Shown in pieces: positions 39,899-48,642 of a stretch of DNA of 64,000 nt (position 1 is the stretch's first letter; each line of letters opens with the position of its first letter). The stretch is taken from assembly GCF_000768705.1 (NCBI RefSeq), contig NZ_AVPJ01000014.1, forward strand, positions 30,452 through 94,451, given 5' to 3'. A program made the position numbers and the translations under genes. This DNA is from Knoellia sinensis KCTC 19936. GTDB taxonomy: Bacteria; Actinomycetota; Actinomycetes; Actinomycetales; Dermatophilaceae. Below the pieces are notes generated by a model. That model was not told the origin of the DNA and ran no database searches. It worked only from the letters and a program-made list of their open reading frames with translations.

Positions 39899-41569
39899 AT
39901 GCCAACCATGAGTCCTGCCAGGCAGGTGGCGATCGCCGCGACGGGGCCGGCGTCGCTCGGTGCCGGTCAGGCCGTCGTCGCTCAGGGCGGCAACGCCGTG
40001 GACGCGGCCATCGCTGCCGCCGTCACGTCGATGAGCAGCGAGCCCGGAATCGTCAGCCTCGCCGGTGGTGCCTACGTGACGATCTGGCCCGCGTCCGGGG
40101 AGCCGGTCGTCATCGACGGGAACGTCGCGATGCCGGGAATGGGCCTGCCGCGAGAGGCGTTCGGGGCCGGGGTCCGTGAGGTTGTGACGACCTATGGCGG
40201 CGGAGTGACCCTGTATGCCGGCCACGGCTCGGTCGCGGTGCCCGGCGCCCTTCTCGCGTGCGAGAGTGCCGTGGCGCGCTTCGGCTCGGCGTCGTGGGGT
40301 GCTGTCGTGTCGCCCGCGGCGGAGGTATGTCGGGACGGCTATCCCATCGGCGGGGCGGCAGCGCGCTACCTGGATCTGGTCAAGGACAACCTCTTCGGGC
40401 ATGACGCGGGGGCTCGGGCGGTGACTCGTCGCGAGGACGGATCGCCCTATGTCGCAGGCGATCTCGCACACAACCTCGAGTTGGCGGACGTGTTGGACAC
40501 AGTGGCCCGCGAGGGCGCCTCGCTGCTCACGACCGGTGAAGTGGGTCGGGCGCTCGCAGCCGACATGGCTGCGAACGGTGGGCTGATCACCGAAGGTGAC
40601 CTCACGGCATACGAGGTCGTGGATCGGGAGCCGGTGCGACGCACGATCGGCGACTGGGACGTCGCGGTCAATCCGCCGCCGTCGATCGGTGGGCCGATGC
40701 TCGCCGTGATGCTCACCGAACTCGCCCGCGCGTCCCGAACTCACCCAATTGGACGGTTACGCACAGCGGAAGGGGCAGGGAGCGGGACCCGGGACCCGTA
40801 CCGAACTCACCCAATTGGACGGTTCGGCACGGGACACGCCGGAGGTGGGCCGGGCTGGGGCGAGATCCTGCGGATCCAGCGGGCCGTCCTCGCCTATCGG
40901 CTGCGCGTCCATGATTTCTCGCGCGACCTCGACGCCGATGGGCACGCCCTCCTCGCTTCAGTGGAGCGTCACGGCCTCGCCGGGCTGCCGACATCGGCAT
41001 CGACGGCGCACATCTCGGCGGTCGACTCCGACGGGCTGGCGTGCGCGGTGACGATGTCGAGCGGCTATGGGTCGGGTGTGACGATTCCGGGGACGGGGTT
41101 GCTCCTCAACAACGCTCTGGGTGAGCCCGAACTCAACCGGCTCGGACTGCACGCGCTGACGCCGGGGACTCGGCTTGCGTCGAACATGGCGCCGACGGTC
41201 GCACGTGCCGCGGACGGGCGGGTGCTCGCCGTGGGTTCACCGGGTGCTGACCGGATCACGACCGCGCTGGTGCAGGTGCTGTCGCAGTTGTGCCTCGCGG
41301 GCGCGGACCTGGATGACGCGATCCAGGCGCCGCGGATGCACGTGCGATTCGACGACACGGGCGAGCCGATCGTCGAGCATGAGGCGAGCGCCGAACTCGA
41401 GGAGGCCATCGCGGCAGCCGGGCTGCAGGGACTCGACCACGGCGATCTCTCGATGTACTTCGGAGGCGTCGGCGCGGCATACCGAGGCCCTGATGGTGGG
41501 GACGGTGGGCACGGTGAGCTGCGCGCGGCCGGTGACCCGCGCCGTGAAGCCTCAGTCGGGGTCTCCTGA
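39899..41569 (+). CDS. Gamma-glutamyltransferase family protein carrying a family B repeat insertion
   Basis: 556 residues, Ntn-hydrolase of the gamma-glutamyltranspeptidase family. The N-terminal region shows GQAVVAQGGNAVDAAIAAA near residue 23 and GAYVTIWPASGEPVVID. The small-subunit start is STAHISAVDSDG, whose Thr would be the self-cleaving nucleophile. GVTIPGTGLLLNNALGEP near residue 400 and SNMAPTVAR are further family marks. There is no signal peptide, so it may be cytoplasmic. About 40 residues between LTELAR and WGEILRIQ are encoded by two in-frame family B repeats. ATG 39908 is an alternative start. Confidence 0.85.
   Translation: MPTMSPARQVAIAATGPASLGAGQAVVAQGGNAVDAAIAAAVTSMSSEPGIVSLAGGAYVTIWPASGEPVVIDGNVAMPGMGLPREAFGAGVREVVTTYGGGVTLYAGHGSVAVPGALLACESAVARFGSASWGAVVSPAAEVCRDGYPIGGAAARYLDLVKDNLFGHDAGARAVTRREDGSPYVAGDLAHNLELADVLDTVAREGASLLTTGEVGRALAADMAANGGLITEGDLTAYEVVDREPVRRTIGDWDVAVNPPPSIGGPMLAVMLTELARASRTHPIGRLRTAEGAGSGTRDPYRTHPIGRFGTGHAGGGPGWGEILRIQRAVLAYRLRVHDFSRDLDADGHALLASVERHGLAGLPTSASTAHISAVDSDGLACAVTMSSGYGSGVTIPGTGLLLNNALGEPELNRLGLHALTPGTRLASNMAPTVARAADGRVLAVGSPGADRITTALVQVLSQLCLAGADLDDAIQAPRMHVRFDDTGEPIVEHEASAELEEAIAAAGLQGLDHGDLSMYFGGVGAAYRGPDGGDGGHGELRAAGDPRREASVGVS
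40735..40827. repeat. Family B element, copies B3a and B3b, inside the gamma-glutamyltransferase gene
   Basis: CCGAACTCACCCAATTGG occurs at 40735 and again at 40801, in the same direction. The longer shared stretch continues to GACGGTT in both. The period keeps the reading frame, so both encode the peptide RTHPIGR. This is a direct repeat, unlike the inverted pair at B2. Confidence 0.9.
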
Positions 41570-43333
41570 CGCTGGCAGCACGGTCACGCGGCCTCCGGGA
41601 GCGACCTCGAGGCGGCGCACGCCCCCCGCGGCACTCGCCCGCTGGCGCCAGCGACGGTCGTGGGTCACCGTGATGACCGCCCCGGGGTGGTCGACGAGTG
41701 CGTCCTCGAGTTGCTCGACGAGTTCGGGGGCAAGGTGGTTGGTCGGCTCGTCGAGTAGCAGCACGTCGCTCGGGGCTTCCATGACGAGAGCCAGATCGAG
41801 CCGGCGACGCTGCCCGACGGACAGGTCCACGACGGGACGGTCCAGGTCACGCGCCTCGAAGAGCCCCAGACCGGCAAGTCGCTCTCGGGCGTCCTCCGGG
41901 TAGGCGTCGATCGCTTGGGCAAAGGCGGCCAACAGGGTGCCTCCCGGTGCTGACGCCAGGTCCTGACGCAAGGTGGCGACACGCGTCCCCTGAACGCGCA
42001 CGACCGAACCGGCATCCGGTGCGAGGTGCCCGGCAAGGACGCGGAGCAGGGTGGTCTTGCCGGCTCCGTTTGGTCCGGACACGAGCCAGCGGTCGCCCGC
42101 ATGAATCTGCAGAGCCTCCACCTCGAGACGCGGGCCGCCGGTCCCAGCGTCGGCAGTCGCCGTTCCACCGAGCCTGAGGTCCTCGACCGTGAGCAACGGT
42201 GCGTCCACTGCACTCGCGGCCGGGCCGACGGCAGGGCGCTCCGCAAAGGCGGGGGCGAAGCGCAGCGGGTCCGCCGGCCGAGGTGCTGGCATGGCGTTCA
42301 ACCTCGTGACCCGCTCCTTCGCGTTGCGGATGCGACCCATGGCGCCGTGGTCGCGCCCGCGCGGCTTGAACGCACCATGTCCGAACCCGGCCTTGGCGGC
42401 TTTGCGGGGGATGGCGTCGAGCCGGAACGCGTTGGCGGCGATGAGGGCCTCGTTGCGCGCGAGGTCCGCTCGCCAGGCCTCGTGTTCGGTGAGCAGCCGA
42501 CGACGTTCGGCGGCACGAGAAGCCAGGTAGCCGGCATACCCGTTGCCGTAGCGCCGGATGCGAGCGTCGGCGACGACGAGGACGGAGGTGGCGAACCGCT
42601 CGAGGAAGGCGCGGTCGTGGGTCACGACGACGAGGGCGCCGCGGTGACGTTCGAGGCGGTCCTCGAGCCACGCGACGCCCGCGTCGTCGAGGTCGTTCGT
42701 CGGCTCGTCGAGAAGGAGCAATTCGGATTCGGACGACATCGCGGCAGCGAGGGCGAGCCGGGCTCGTTCGCCCCCGGAGAGGTCGGCGACCGGCCGGGCG
42801 TGCTCGAGACCGCCGAGACCGAGTTGGTCGAGCGCAGCCGCGACGCGCTGGTCGACGCCGTACCCGTCCCGAGCCTCGAATCGGTCCGTGAGTCGTGCGA
42901 GGTGGGCCAGCAGGGCCGGCTGATCCTCCTCCACGGCCGCAGCAATCGCGTCTGAGGCAGTGACGATCTCGGACTCGAGGTTTCGAAGGTCGGCGAGGAG
43001 CGCATCCAGCGCATCGGCGACGGAAGCCCCCGATGGAAAGCTCGGCCGCTGCTCAGCGAACGCGAACCCTCCGGGGAGGTGGACGCGCCGCTCGCCGGCC
43101 ACGAGGGGGACGCGACCGGCCAGCAGTGCCAGGAGGGTCGACTTGCCGGAGCCGTTGTCTCCGATGACGGCGAGGCGCTCGGTGGGCTCGATGGGGAGGT
43201 CGACCTCGCGCAGGACGACGTGGTCGGCGTATCGCACGGTCGCGCTCCGGAGCGTGCAAGTGCGCGACGCGCGGATCGCGTCGCGAGCCGTCTGATGCGA
43301 CGGCACGAGTGAAGGTGAGGCGGTGGGCTTCAT
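41552..43333 (-). CDS. ABC-F family ATPase, antibiotic-resistance type
   Basis: 593 residues with two ABC domains and no membrane segment. Domain 1 has Walker A GDNGSGKST, signature LSGGERARLALA and Walker B LLLLDEPTNDLDD. Domain 2 has GPNGAGKTT, LSVGQRRRLDLA and LLLDEPTNHLAP. The linker near residues 280-360 is long and basic (GHGAFKPRGRDHGAMGRI), as in ribosome-protection ABC-F proteins. These bind the ribosomal E site and displace macrolides, lincosamides or similar drugs. Whether it gives resistance here is inference. A 260-base leader with hairpins and a short upstream ORF precedes it. Confidence 0.86.
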   Translation of the reverse strand: MKPTASPSLVPSHQTARDAIRASRTCTLRSATVRYADHVVLREVDLPIEPTERLAVIGDNGSGKSTLLALLAGRVPLVAGERRVHLPGGFAFAEQRPSFPSGASVADALDALLADLRNLESEIVTASDAIAAAVEEDQPALLAHLARLTDRFEARDGYGVDQRVAAALDQLGLGGLEHARPVADLSGGERARLALAAAMSSESELLLLDEPTNDLDDAGVAWLEDRLERHRGALVVVTHDRAFLERFATSVLVVADARIRRYGNGYAGYLASRAAERRRLLTEHEAWRADLARNEALIAANAFRLDAIPRKAAKAGFGHGAFKPRGRDHGAMGRIRNAKERVTRLNAMPAPRPADPLRFAPAFAERPAVGPAASAVDAPLLTVEDLRLGGTATADAGTGGPRLEVEALQIHAGDRWLVSGPNGAGKTTLLRVLAGHLAPDAGSVVRVQGTRVATLRQDLASAPGGTLLAAFAQAIDAYPEDARERLAGLGLFEARDLDRPVVDLSVGQRRRLDLALVMEAPSDVLLLDEPTNHLAPELVEQLEDALVDHPGAVITVTHDRRWRQRASAAGGVRRLEVAPGGRVTVLPASGDPD

Positions 43334-43393
43334 GGCTTCGCATTCCCAGCCGTGACCCGACGCGTGTGGTCAGGGCATCAGAGGCTGTGGTCT

Positions 43394-43549
43394 CGGCACG
43401 GTCGTGCCGGATTGACGGGAGGTCTCGACGCCACCGCACGGAGGTCAGCAGGGTGGCGCGCAGAGGACCCGCCGCGGAGCAGTGCTCGACGCGACGTCCC
43501 GACCTACTGCTTCACCGTTCCCATGAACGACCACGGTAGGAGACCGTGG
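43394..43549 (-). promoter_or_regulatory. Possible attenuator leader of the ABC-F gene
   Basis: The 260-base gap upstream of the ABC-F gene (43334-43593) holds, in minus-strand order, a hairpin CCACGGT/ACCGTGG (43531-43549), a six-codon ORF MGTVKQ (43524 to 43504) and a hairpin CGGCAC/GTGCCG (43394-43409). Drug-induced ABC-F genes often use a short leader peptide and hairpins. The first hairpin could instead end the MATE transcript. Nothing else was seen in the gap. Confidence 0.35.
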
Positions 43550-43593
43550 CGCTGCGCGCATCCCAATAAACGGGAGTTCAGCAGGCTCGGAGT

Positions 43594-45027
43594 TCAGCGG
43601 GTGGCGCCCGTGACCATCCACCGGTCGGTGCGGACCCGGGCCCACATGAGGACCCCACGGATTGCCATGAACGCGGTGAAGGCCAGCCACAACCACGTCA
43701 CTGCGTTGCTCGTGCCCCGCGTCCCGCCCGCACCACCGTCGGCCAGCAGCCAGTCACCCATGAGGTGCACGCCGAGGATGATCGGGAGGTAGGCGACGAG
43801 GTTCGCGACCATCGCCCGCGCCAGCCACGAGCCGTCGCCGGCGCCGATGAGCACTCCGTCGATGACGAAGACATAGCCACTCAGGGGCTGCGACAGGGCC
43901 ACGATGATCAGGGCCGCGCCTATGGCCGCCTGGACCGCCGGGTCCCCGGTGAACAGGGGCGGCAAAACCGTCCGGAGGGCCAGCACCACGATCGCGAGGA
44001 CGATGCCGCTGATGACGCCCCACCGGATCATCAGCCTTGTGGCAGAACGGGTTCGGGCCAGGTCGCCCTCACCGAGCGCCTTGCCCGTCAGAGCCTGAGC
44101 AGCGATGGCGATCGCGTCGAGTGCGAAGACGAGGAAGCTCCAGATCGTCGCTGACACCTGGTACGCCGCAAGTGGGACGTCCCCCAGATCGGCGGCCACC
44201 CACGTGGTGACGAGCAGGACGCCGCGCAGCGCGAGAGTGCGAATGAGCAGAGGTATGCCGGTACGTGCCGCTCCGAGGATCCGTCCCGGATGTGCCCGGA
44301 GAGTGACGTGATGTCGGCGTGCCTCGCGCATCAACACGACCACCAGGGCAGCCGCCATTCCGGTCTGCGCAATGACCGTGCCCAGTGCGGATCCCGCTAT
44401 GCCCCAACCGAATCCGTAGACGAAGAGCAGGTTGAGGGCGATGTTGCTCGTGAACCCGAGTGCGCTTGCTGCGAGCGGCGTGCGTGTGTCCTGCAGACCG
44501 CGCAGCACTCCTGTCGTGGCGAGCACCACGAGCATCGCCGGGATCGAGATCGCAGACACCCGTAGATAGGTGACGGCGTGTCCGAGCGCTTCCGGCGACG
44601 CACCGAAGAGACGACAGATCGGCTCGGCCAGGACGGCGATGATGACGCCGGTGACGGCGCCCAACCCGACCGCCAGCCACACACCGTCGACCCCCGCCGC
44701 GATGGCGCCGCCACGGTTGCCGGCGCCCAGTTGGCGCGCCACGACCGACGTCGTGCCATAGGCGAGGAAGACGAAGATATTGGCCGCGGTGAGGAGCATC
44801 GCGCTCGCGACCCCGAGGCCGGCGAGGTGCGGAGTGCCGAGGTGCCCGACGATCGCGGAGTCGGTGAGGAGGAAGAGCGGCTCGGCGACCAACGCCAAGA
44901 ACGCCGGAAGGGCGAGCCGCAGCACCTCGCGATGCTGGCTCGGCGTCTCCTCCTCGAGGTCGTCGAACCCGTCGAGATCGTCGAGCCCCTCAGGCCCGTC
45001 GCGTCCGTCCCTTCTCTCGTCGTGCAC
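43594..45027 (-). CDS. MATE-family multidrug efflux protein, DinF-like
   Basis: 477 residues, 12 membrane helices, of the multidrug and toxin extrusion family, which exports cationic drugs using H+ or Na+. The N-terminal lobe has LVAEPLFLLTDSAIVGHLG near residue 45 and TTSVVARQLGAG. LRGLQDTRTPL and ALTGKALGEGD mark the DinF branch. The first 30 residues are an Asp/Glu/Gly-rich cytoplasmic tail. GTG 45027 start. It is near dnaB, a neighbourhood often seen for this family in actinobacteria. Confidence 0.88.
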   Translation of the reverse strand: MHDERRDGRDGPEGLDDLDGFDDLEEETPSQHREVLRLALPAFLALVAEPLFLLTDSAIVGHLGTPHLAGLGVASAMLLTAANIFVFLAYGTTSVVARQLGAGNRGGAIAAGVDGVWLAVGLGAVTGVIIAVLAEPICRLFGASPEALGHAVTYLRVSAISIPAMLVVLATTGVLRGLQDTRTPLAASALGFTSNIALNLLFVYGFGWGIAGSALGTVIAQTGMAAALVVVLMREARRHHVTLRAHPGRILGAARTGIPLLIRTLALRGVLLVTTWVAADLGDVPLAAYQVSATIWSFLVFALDAIAIAAQALTGKALGEGDLARTRSATRLMIRWGVISGIVLAIVVLALRTVLPPLFTGDPAVQAAIGAALIIVALSQPLSGYVFVIDGVLIGAGDGSWLARAMVANLVAYLPIILGVHLMGDWLLADGGAGGTRGTSNAVTWLWLAFTAFMAIRGVLMWARVRTDRWMVTGATR

Positions 45028-45062
45028 AGGCCGAACCTAGCCCCGCGACACCACGCGCGCCG

Positions 45063-45665
45063 TCAGGGTCGAGGCGCGGACACCCCGACGGCCTGGTCGA
45101 CGAGCGCGCGGGCTGCAGTCTTGGCCATCGCCGGTGCGTCCGGCGAGGCGTCGAGGGACCCGCTCGCGAGGCCACCGTCGAGGAGCAGCGTGAGCGCACG
45201 GGCCAACGCGTCGGGATCGCGCGCGCCGGCCTCCCGGGCCAGTCCGGCGACCCATGAGCGCACCGAGGTCTTGTGCGCCACAGTGCGGTCGTGGATGCGG
45301 CCACCCGGCTCTGACTCGGCCGCGGCGTTGATGAACCCGCAGCCCCGATAGCCATCCCGGCGGCATGCCATGACCAGCGCATCGAAAAGCCCCACGAGTT
45401 GGTCCGCAGCCTCCGGCCCGGCGGCTGCCGCCGAGGCGTGCAGCTGCCCGCTCCACACCTCGTCCACGCGGTCGAGATAGGCCACGACGAGGTCGTCCTT
45501 GGACGGGAAGTGTTTGTAGAACGTCGCCTTCGCCACACCCGACTCGCCGATGATCAGATCAACTCCGACCGCACGAATCCCGTGGGCGTAGAAGAGCCGG
45601 AAGGCGGTATCGAGGATGCGGTCGCGCGCGCTGGGCTTCACGTCCGTGGTCGTGGTGGCCGCCAT
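45063..45665 (-). CDS. TetR-family transcriptional regulator
   Basis: 200 residues. The N-terminal helix-turn-helix is RDRILDTAFRLFYAHGIRAV then GESGVAKATFYKHFPSKDDL near residues 14-58. The C-terminal ligand-binding domain contains several cysteines (MACRRDGYRGCGF). ATG 45665 is the start of the conserved region. Two palindromes between this gene and the divergent reductase gene (45695-45745) are its likely operators, so it should repress itself and the reductase. Confidence 0.9.
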   Translation of the reverse strand: MAATTTTDVKPSARDRILDTAFRLFYAHGIRAVGVDLIIGESGVAKATFYKHFPSKDDLVVAYLDRVDEVWSGQLHASAAAAGPEAADQLVGLFDALVMACRRDGYRGCGFINAAAESEPGGRIHDRTVAHKTSVRSWVAGLAREAGARDPDALARALTLLLDGGLASGSLDASPDAPAMAKTAARALVDQAVGVSAPRP

Positions 45666-45694
45666 GACTCTCCTTCTCGAGGCCGGTTGTGAGT

Positions 45695-45708
45695 AGACAG
45701 ATCTGTCT
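45695..45708. promoter_or_regulatory. TetR operator palindrome 1
   Basis: Perfect palindrome AGACAGATCTGTCT, 30 bases upstream of the TetR gene start. Paired with a near-identical site at 45732. Confidence 0.8.
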
Positions 45709-45731
45709 GCTACGTTACACAACAGATGAGC

Positions 45732-45745
45732 AGACAGGTCTGTCT
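45732..45745. promoter_or_regulatory. TetR operator palindrome 2
   Basis: AGACAGGTCTGTCT, symmetric except for the central base pair, 36 bases upstream of the reductase gene start and 37 bases (about 3.5 turns) from the first site. The gap between the sites would hold the divergent promoters. Confidence 0.8.
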
Positions 45746-45780
45746 ACCCATGCTCTCACGACTCACACCCAGGAGAATCC

Positions 45781-46428
45781 ATGAAGATCGCAGTCCTCGG
45801 CACCGGCATGGTCGGTCGCGCCATCGCCACCCGCCTCGCCGAACTCGCCCACGACGTCACCGTGGGCACCCGCGACCCCGAGGTCACCCGCGAGCGTGAC
45901 GCCGAGTGGTTCGACGCCAACACTGCGGTCAGCCTTGCCACCTTCGCCGACGCCGCGACGGGCGCCGAGCTCGTCGTCAACGCGACCAACGGCGGCGCCA
46001 CGCTCGAGGTCCTCGAGGCGGCCGGCTCCGATGCTCTCGCGGGCAAGGTCCTCGTCGACATCTCCAACCCGCTGGACTTCTCGGCAGGCATGCCGCCCAC
46101 GCTGTTCGTCAAGGACTCGGACTCTCTCGCCGAGCAGATCCAGCGCGCCTACCCCGACGCTCGCGTCGTCAAGACCCTCAACACGCTCACGGCCGACCTC
46201 ATGGTCGACCCCGATCGCCTGTCCGAGGACTCGTCGGTCTTCGTGTCCGGCAACGACGCCGAGGCCAAGTCCTTGGTCACCGACCTCCTCCGCAGCTTCG
46301 GCCACGCCGACGTCATCGACCTGGGCGACATCGCGACCGCCCGCGGGCCGGAGATGTGGCTGCCGTTGTGGCTCCGCCTCTGGGGTGCGCTGGGCTCGGC
46401 GGAGTTCAACCTCAAGGTCGTGCGCTGA
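45781..46428 (+). CDS. NADP-binding reductase, F420-dependent NADP reductase-like
   Basis: 215 residues. N-terminal Rossmann motif VLGTGMVGRAIATRLAE (residues 5-21), then TVGTRDPE where Thr/Arg suit the NADP phosphate. KVLVDISNPLDFSAGMPPTL and VKTLNTLTADLMVDP are typical of the F420H2:NADP oxidoreductase-like family. The true electron partner is not certain from sequence. ATG 45781 follows CAGGAGAA. Divergent from, and probably controlled by, the TetR gene at 45063. Confidence 0.82.
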   Translation: MKIAVLGTGMVGRAIATRLAELAHDVTVGTRDPEVTRERDAEWFDANTAVSLATFADAATGAELVVNATNGGATLEVLEAAGSDALAGKVLVDISNPLDFSAGMPPTLFVKDSDSLAEQIQRAYPDARVVKTLNTLTADLMVDPDRLSEDSSVFVSGNDAEAKSLVTDLLRSFGHADVIDLGDIATARGPEMWLPLWLRLWGALGSAEFNLKVVR

Positions 46429-46493
46429 CAAACCGCACCGAGTAGGTCAACTGTCCTAGACTCCAGCCACCATTCCTTCAGCTGGAGGCCTCA

Positions 46494-48218
46494 ATGACGA
46501 GTTCCCGCTTGGTTTTGCGTACCCGCACGTCCCCTCGTGGTCGCCTTCGGCGATCTCTGTATGCCGTCCTCTCGGCAGGCCTTGCAGGTCTCGTCGTGCT
46601 GACGGGAACCTCCACGGCGGCCACGGCCGCCCCGCCGACGTGGTTCGAGCCGACCAAGCCGCAGACCCCGGACTCCGAGGTCAACGTCACCGGCGCCCCG
46701 TTCACCGGGACGCGCGGCGGCGAGGTCCGCGGCCTGGTCGACGGACACACACATATGTTCAGCGACGAGGGCTTCGGCGGAAATGTGGTGTGCGGCAAGA
46801 CGTTCAGCGTCCACGGCATCGCCGATGCGCTCCAGGACTGCAACACGCACAAGCCCAACGGCAACGCGGCACTCATCGAGAACCTCACCAACCCGCGGCT
46901 TGGCGGCAATCCCTTCGCGAGCCACGACACGGTGGGCTGGCCGACGTTCAGGTTCTGGCCGGCATACGACTCCTTCACCCACCAGCAGATGTACTACAAG
47001 TGGGTCGAGCGGGCCTGGCGCGGCGGGCAGCGCATCATGGTCAACGACCTCGTCTCCAACTCGGGGCTCTGCACGATCAACGGCGTCGTCAACCCGCCCA
47101 ACAGGACCTCATGTGACGACATGGACGCGGTGCGCCGCGAAGCCCAGAAGACGCGTGAGCTGGAGGCCTTCGTCGACCAGCAGTACGGCGGCAAGGGCAA
47201 GGGCTGGTTCCGGGTCGTCACGAACCCGCAGGAGGCGCGGGACGTCGTCAAGCAGGGCAAGCTCGCCGTCGTCCTCGGCGTCGAGGTTTCCGAGCCGTTC
47301 GGCTGCAAGCAGACCCTCACCTTCCCCCGGTGCAGCCGTTCCCAGATCGACCGCGGCCTCGACGAGCTCAAGGCTCTCGGTGTCTCGTCGATGTTCCTCT
47401 GCCACAAGTTCGACAACGCCCTGTGCGGGGTCCGCTACGACGAGGGCACAACGGGCACCATCGTCAACTTGGGTCAGTTCCTCACGACGGGCACGTGGTG
47501 GAACCCGCGGAGGTGCCAGCCCGGCGAGGTCCCGGACCACACGGTCTCCGGGGCGTTGCCCAAGGAGCTCGCCATCGCGTTCCCGCTCGCGATCCTGCCG
47601 GCGTATCCCGATGGGCCGCACTGCAATCCGCGCGGTTTGTCCTCGCTCGGTGAGTACGCGCTGCGCGGCATGATCGAGCGAAACATGATGGTCGAGATCG
47701 ACCACATGTCGGCCAAGGCGGCTGATCGGGCGCTCGACATCCTCGAAGCGGAGCAGTACGCAGGTGCTCTGAGCTCGCACTCATGGATGGATGACTCCTA
47801 CATGGATCGGCTGTACGCCGTCGGCGGGTTCGCGACCCAATACGGGCACGGGACAACGCAGTTCGTCGACGACTGGCAGTCGAGCAATGCGCTGCGAAAC
47901 AAGCACGGCGTCGGCTACGGCTACGGCATGGACATGAACGGCTTCGGTGGCACGCCTGCTCCGAGGACGGGGGCGGCGACCTCACCCCAGGGGCCAGTCG
48001 TCTATCCGTTCACCTCCGTCGACGGCGGTTCGACGCTCGACCGGCAGAAGACGGGTGAGCGCACCTGGGACGTCAACGTCGACGGTGTCGCGCACTACGG
48101 GCAGGTGCCGGACTGGGTCGAGGACCTGCGCCTCGTCGGTGGTCAGGCGTTGGTCGACGACCTCATGGCCGGTGCGGAGTCCTACCTGCAGACCTGGGAG
48201 GCCACCGCCGCCCACTGA
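46494..48218 (+). CDS. Secreted metal-dependent hydrolase, M19 dipeptidase-like
   Basis: 574 residues. Arg-rich n-region and hydrophobic core (LYAVLSAGLAGLVVLTG) ending near TAAP form a signal peptide. The zinc ligands fit the amidohydrolase/renal dipeptidase barrel: LVDGHTHMF near residue 85, the strand AVVLGVEVSEPFGC with the bridging acid near residue 260, VEIDHMSAKAADRALDIL near 400 and ALSSHSWMD near 425. It is longer than plain M19 enzymes by insertions with several cysteines (CGKTF, DCNTH, RCQPG). ATG 46494 follows TGGAGG. Substrate unknown. Confidence 0.75.
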   Translation: MTSSRLVLRTRTSPRGRLRRSLYAVLSAGLAGLVVLTGTSTAATAAPPTWFEPTKPQTPDSEVNVTGAPFTGTRGGEVRGLVDGHTHMFSDEGFGGNVVCGKTFSVHGIADALQDCNTHKPNGNAALIENLTNPRLGGNPFASHDTVGWPTFRFWPAYDSFTHQQMYYKWVERAWRGGQRIMVNDLVSNSGLCTINGVVNPPNRTSCDDMDAVRREAQKTRELEAFVDQQYGGKGKGWFRVVTNPQEARDVVKQGKLAVVLGVEVSEPFGCKQTLTFPRCSRSQIDRGLDELKALGVSSMFLCHKFDNALCGVRYDEGTTGTIVNLGQFLTTGTWWNPRRCQPGEVPDHTVSGALPKELAIAFPLAILPAYPDGPHCNPRGLSSLGEYALRGMIERNMMVEIDHMSAKAADRALDILEAEQYAGALSSHSWMDDSYMDRLYAVGGFATQYGHGTTQFVDDWQSSNALRNKHGVGYGYGMDMNGFGGTPAPRTGAATSPQGPVVYPFTSVDGGSTLDRQKTGERTWDVNVDGVAHYGQVPDWVEDLRLVGGQALVDDLMAGAESYLQTWEATAAH

Positions 48219-48230
48219 ACAACCAATCCC

Positions 48231-48306
48231 CGACTTTGTGCCCCATTGGGCCCGTTGCGCGGAACGCGCGAAGGTGCTGGAAGTGGCCCAATGGGGCACA
48301 AAGTCG
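48231..48306. repeat. Family A palindrome, copy A4
   Basis: Arms of 22 bases (CGACTTTGTGCCCCATTGGG, then CC, and reverse complement) with a 32-base loop that differs from the other copies. It sits between convergent genes (stops at 48218 and 48310). Confidence 0.9.
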
Positions 48307-48309
48307 GGT

Positions 48310-48642
48310 CTATCCGAGGGTGACCCAGAGGGCAGCAGCGGCGAGGGCCACCGTCGAACCGGTGACGACGAGGACCTCGGTCGTCGCCGGGTCGAGCCCG
48401 GGTGCCGGGAACAGCCGACCGATCCGCTTCAGCCGAATTCGCGCGTGGAAGAAGATCCACGTGGCGACCAGGGCCGAGACGACCACGACCAGGGCGACGA
48501 TCTGCCCGTGTTGCTGCCCCCAGCGCAGGAACAACAGGGACGCCGCCACGAACGAGATGGCCGTGCGTTGCCACGCGAGCGACGTTCTCTCTGGCTGCAG
48601 TCCCGCGTCGGTGCGTGGGGTGTGGTGTCTGGTCATCGTCAC
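48310..48642 (-). CDS. DUF202 membrane protein, second of a pair
   Basis: 110 residues, three membrane helices. The DUF202/YidH signature is LQPERTSLAWQRTAISFVAA near residue 14. GTG 48642 overlaps the stop of the upstream DUF202 gene by GTGA; ATG 48636 is two codons inside. Function unknown in bacteria. Confidence 0.82.
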   Translation of the reverse strand: MTMTRHHTPRTDAGLQPERTSLAWQRTAISFVAASLLFLRWGQQHGQIVALVVVVSALVATWIFFHARIRLKRIGRLFPAPGLDPATTEVLVVTGSTVALAAAALWVTLG

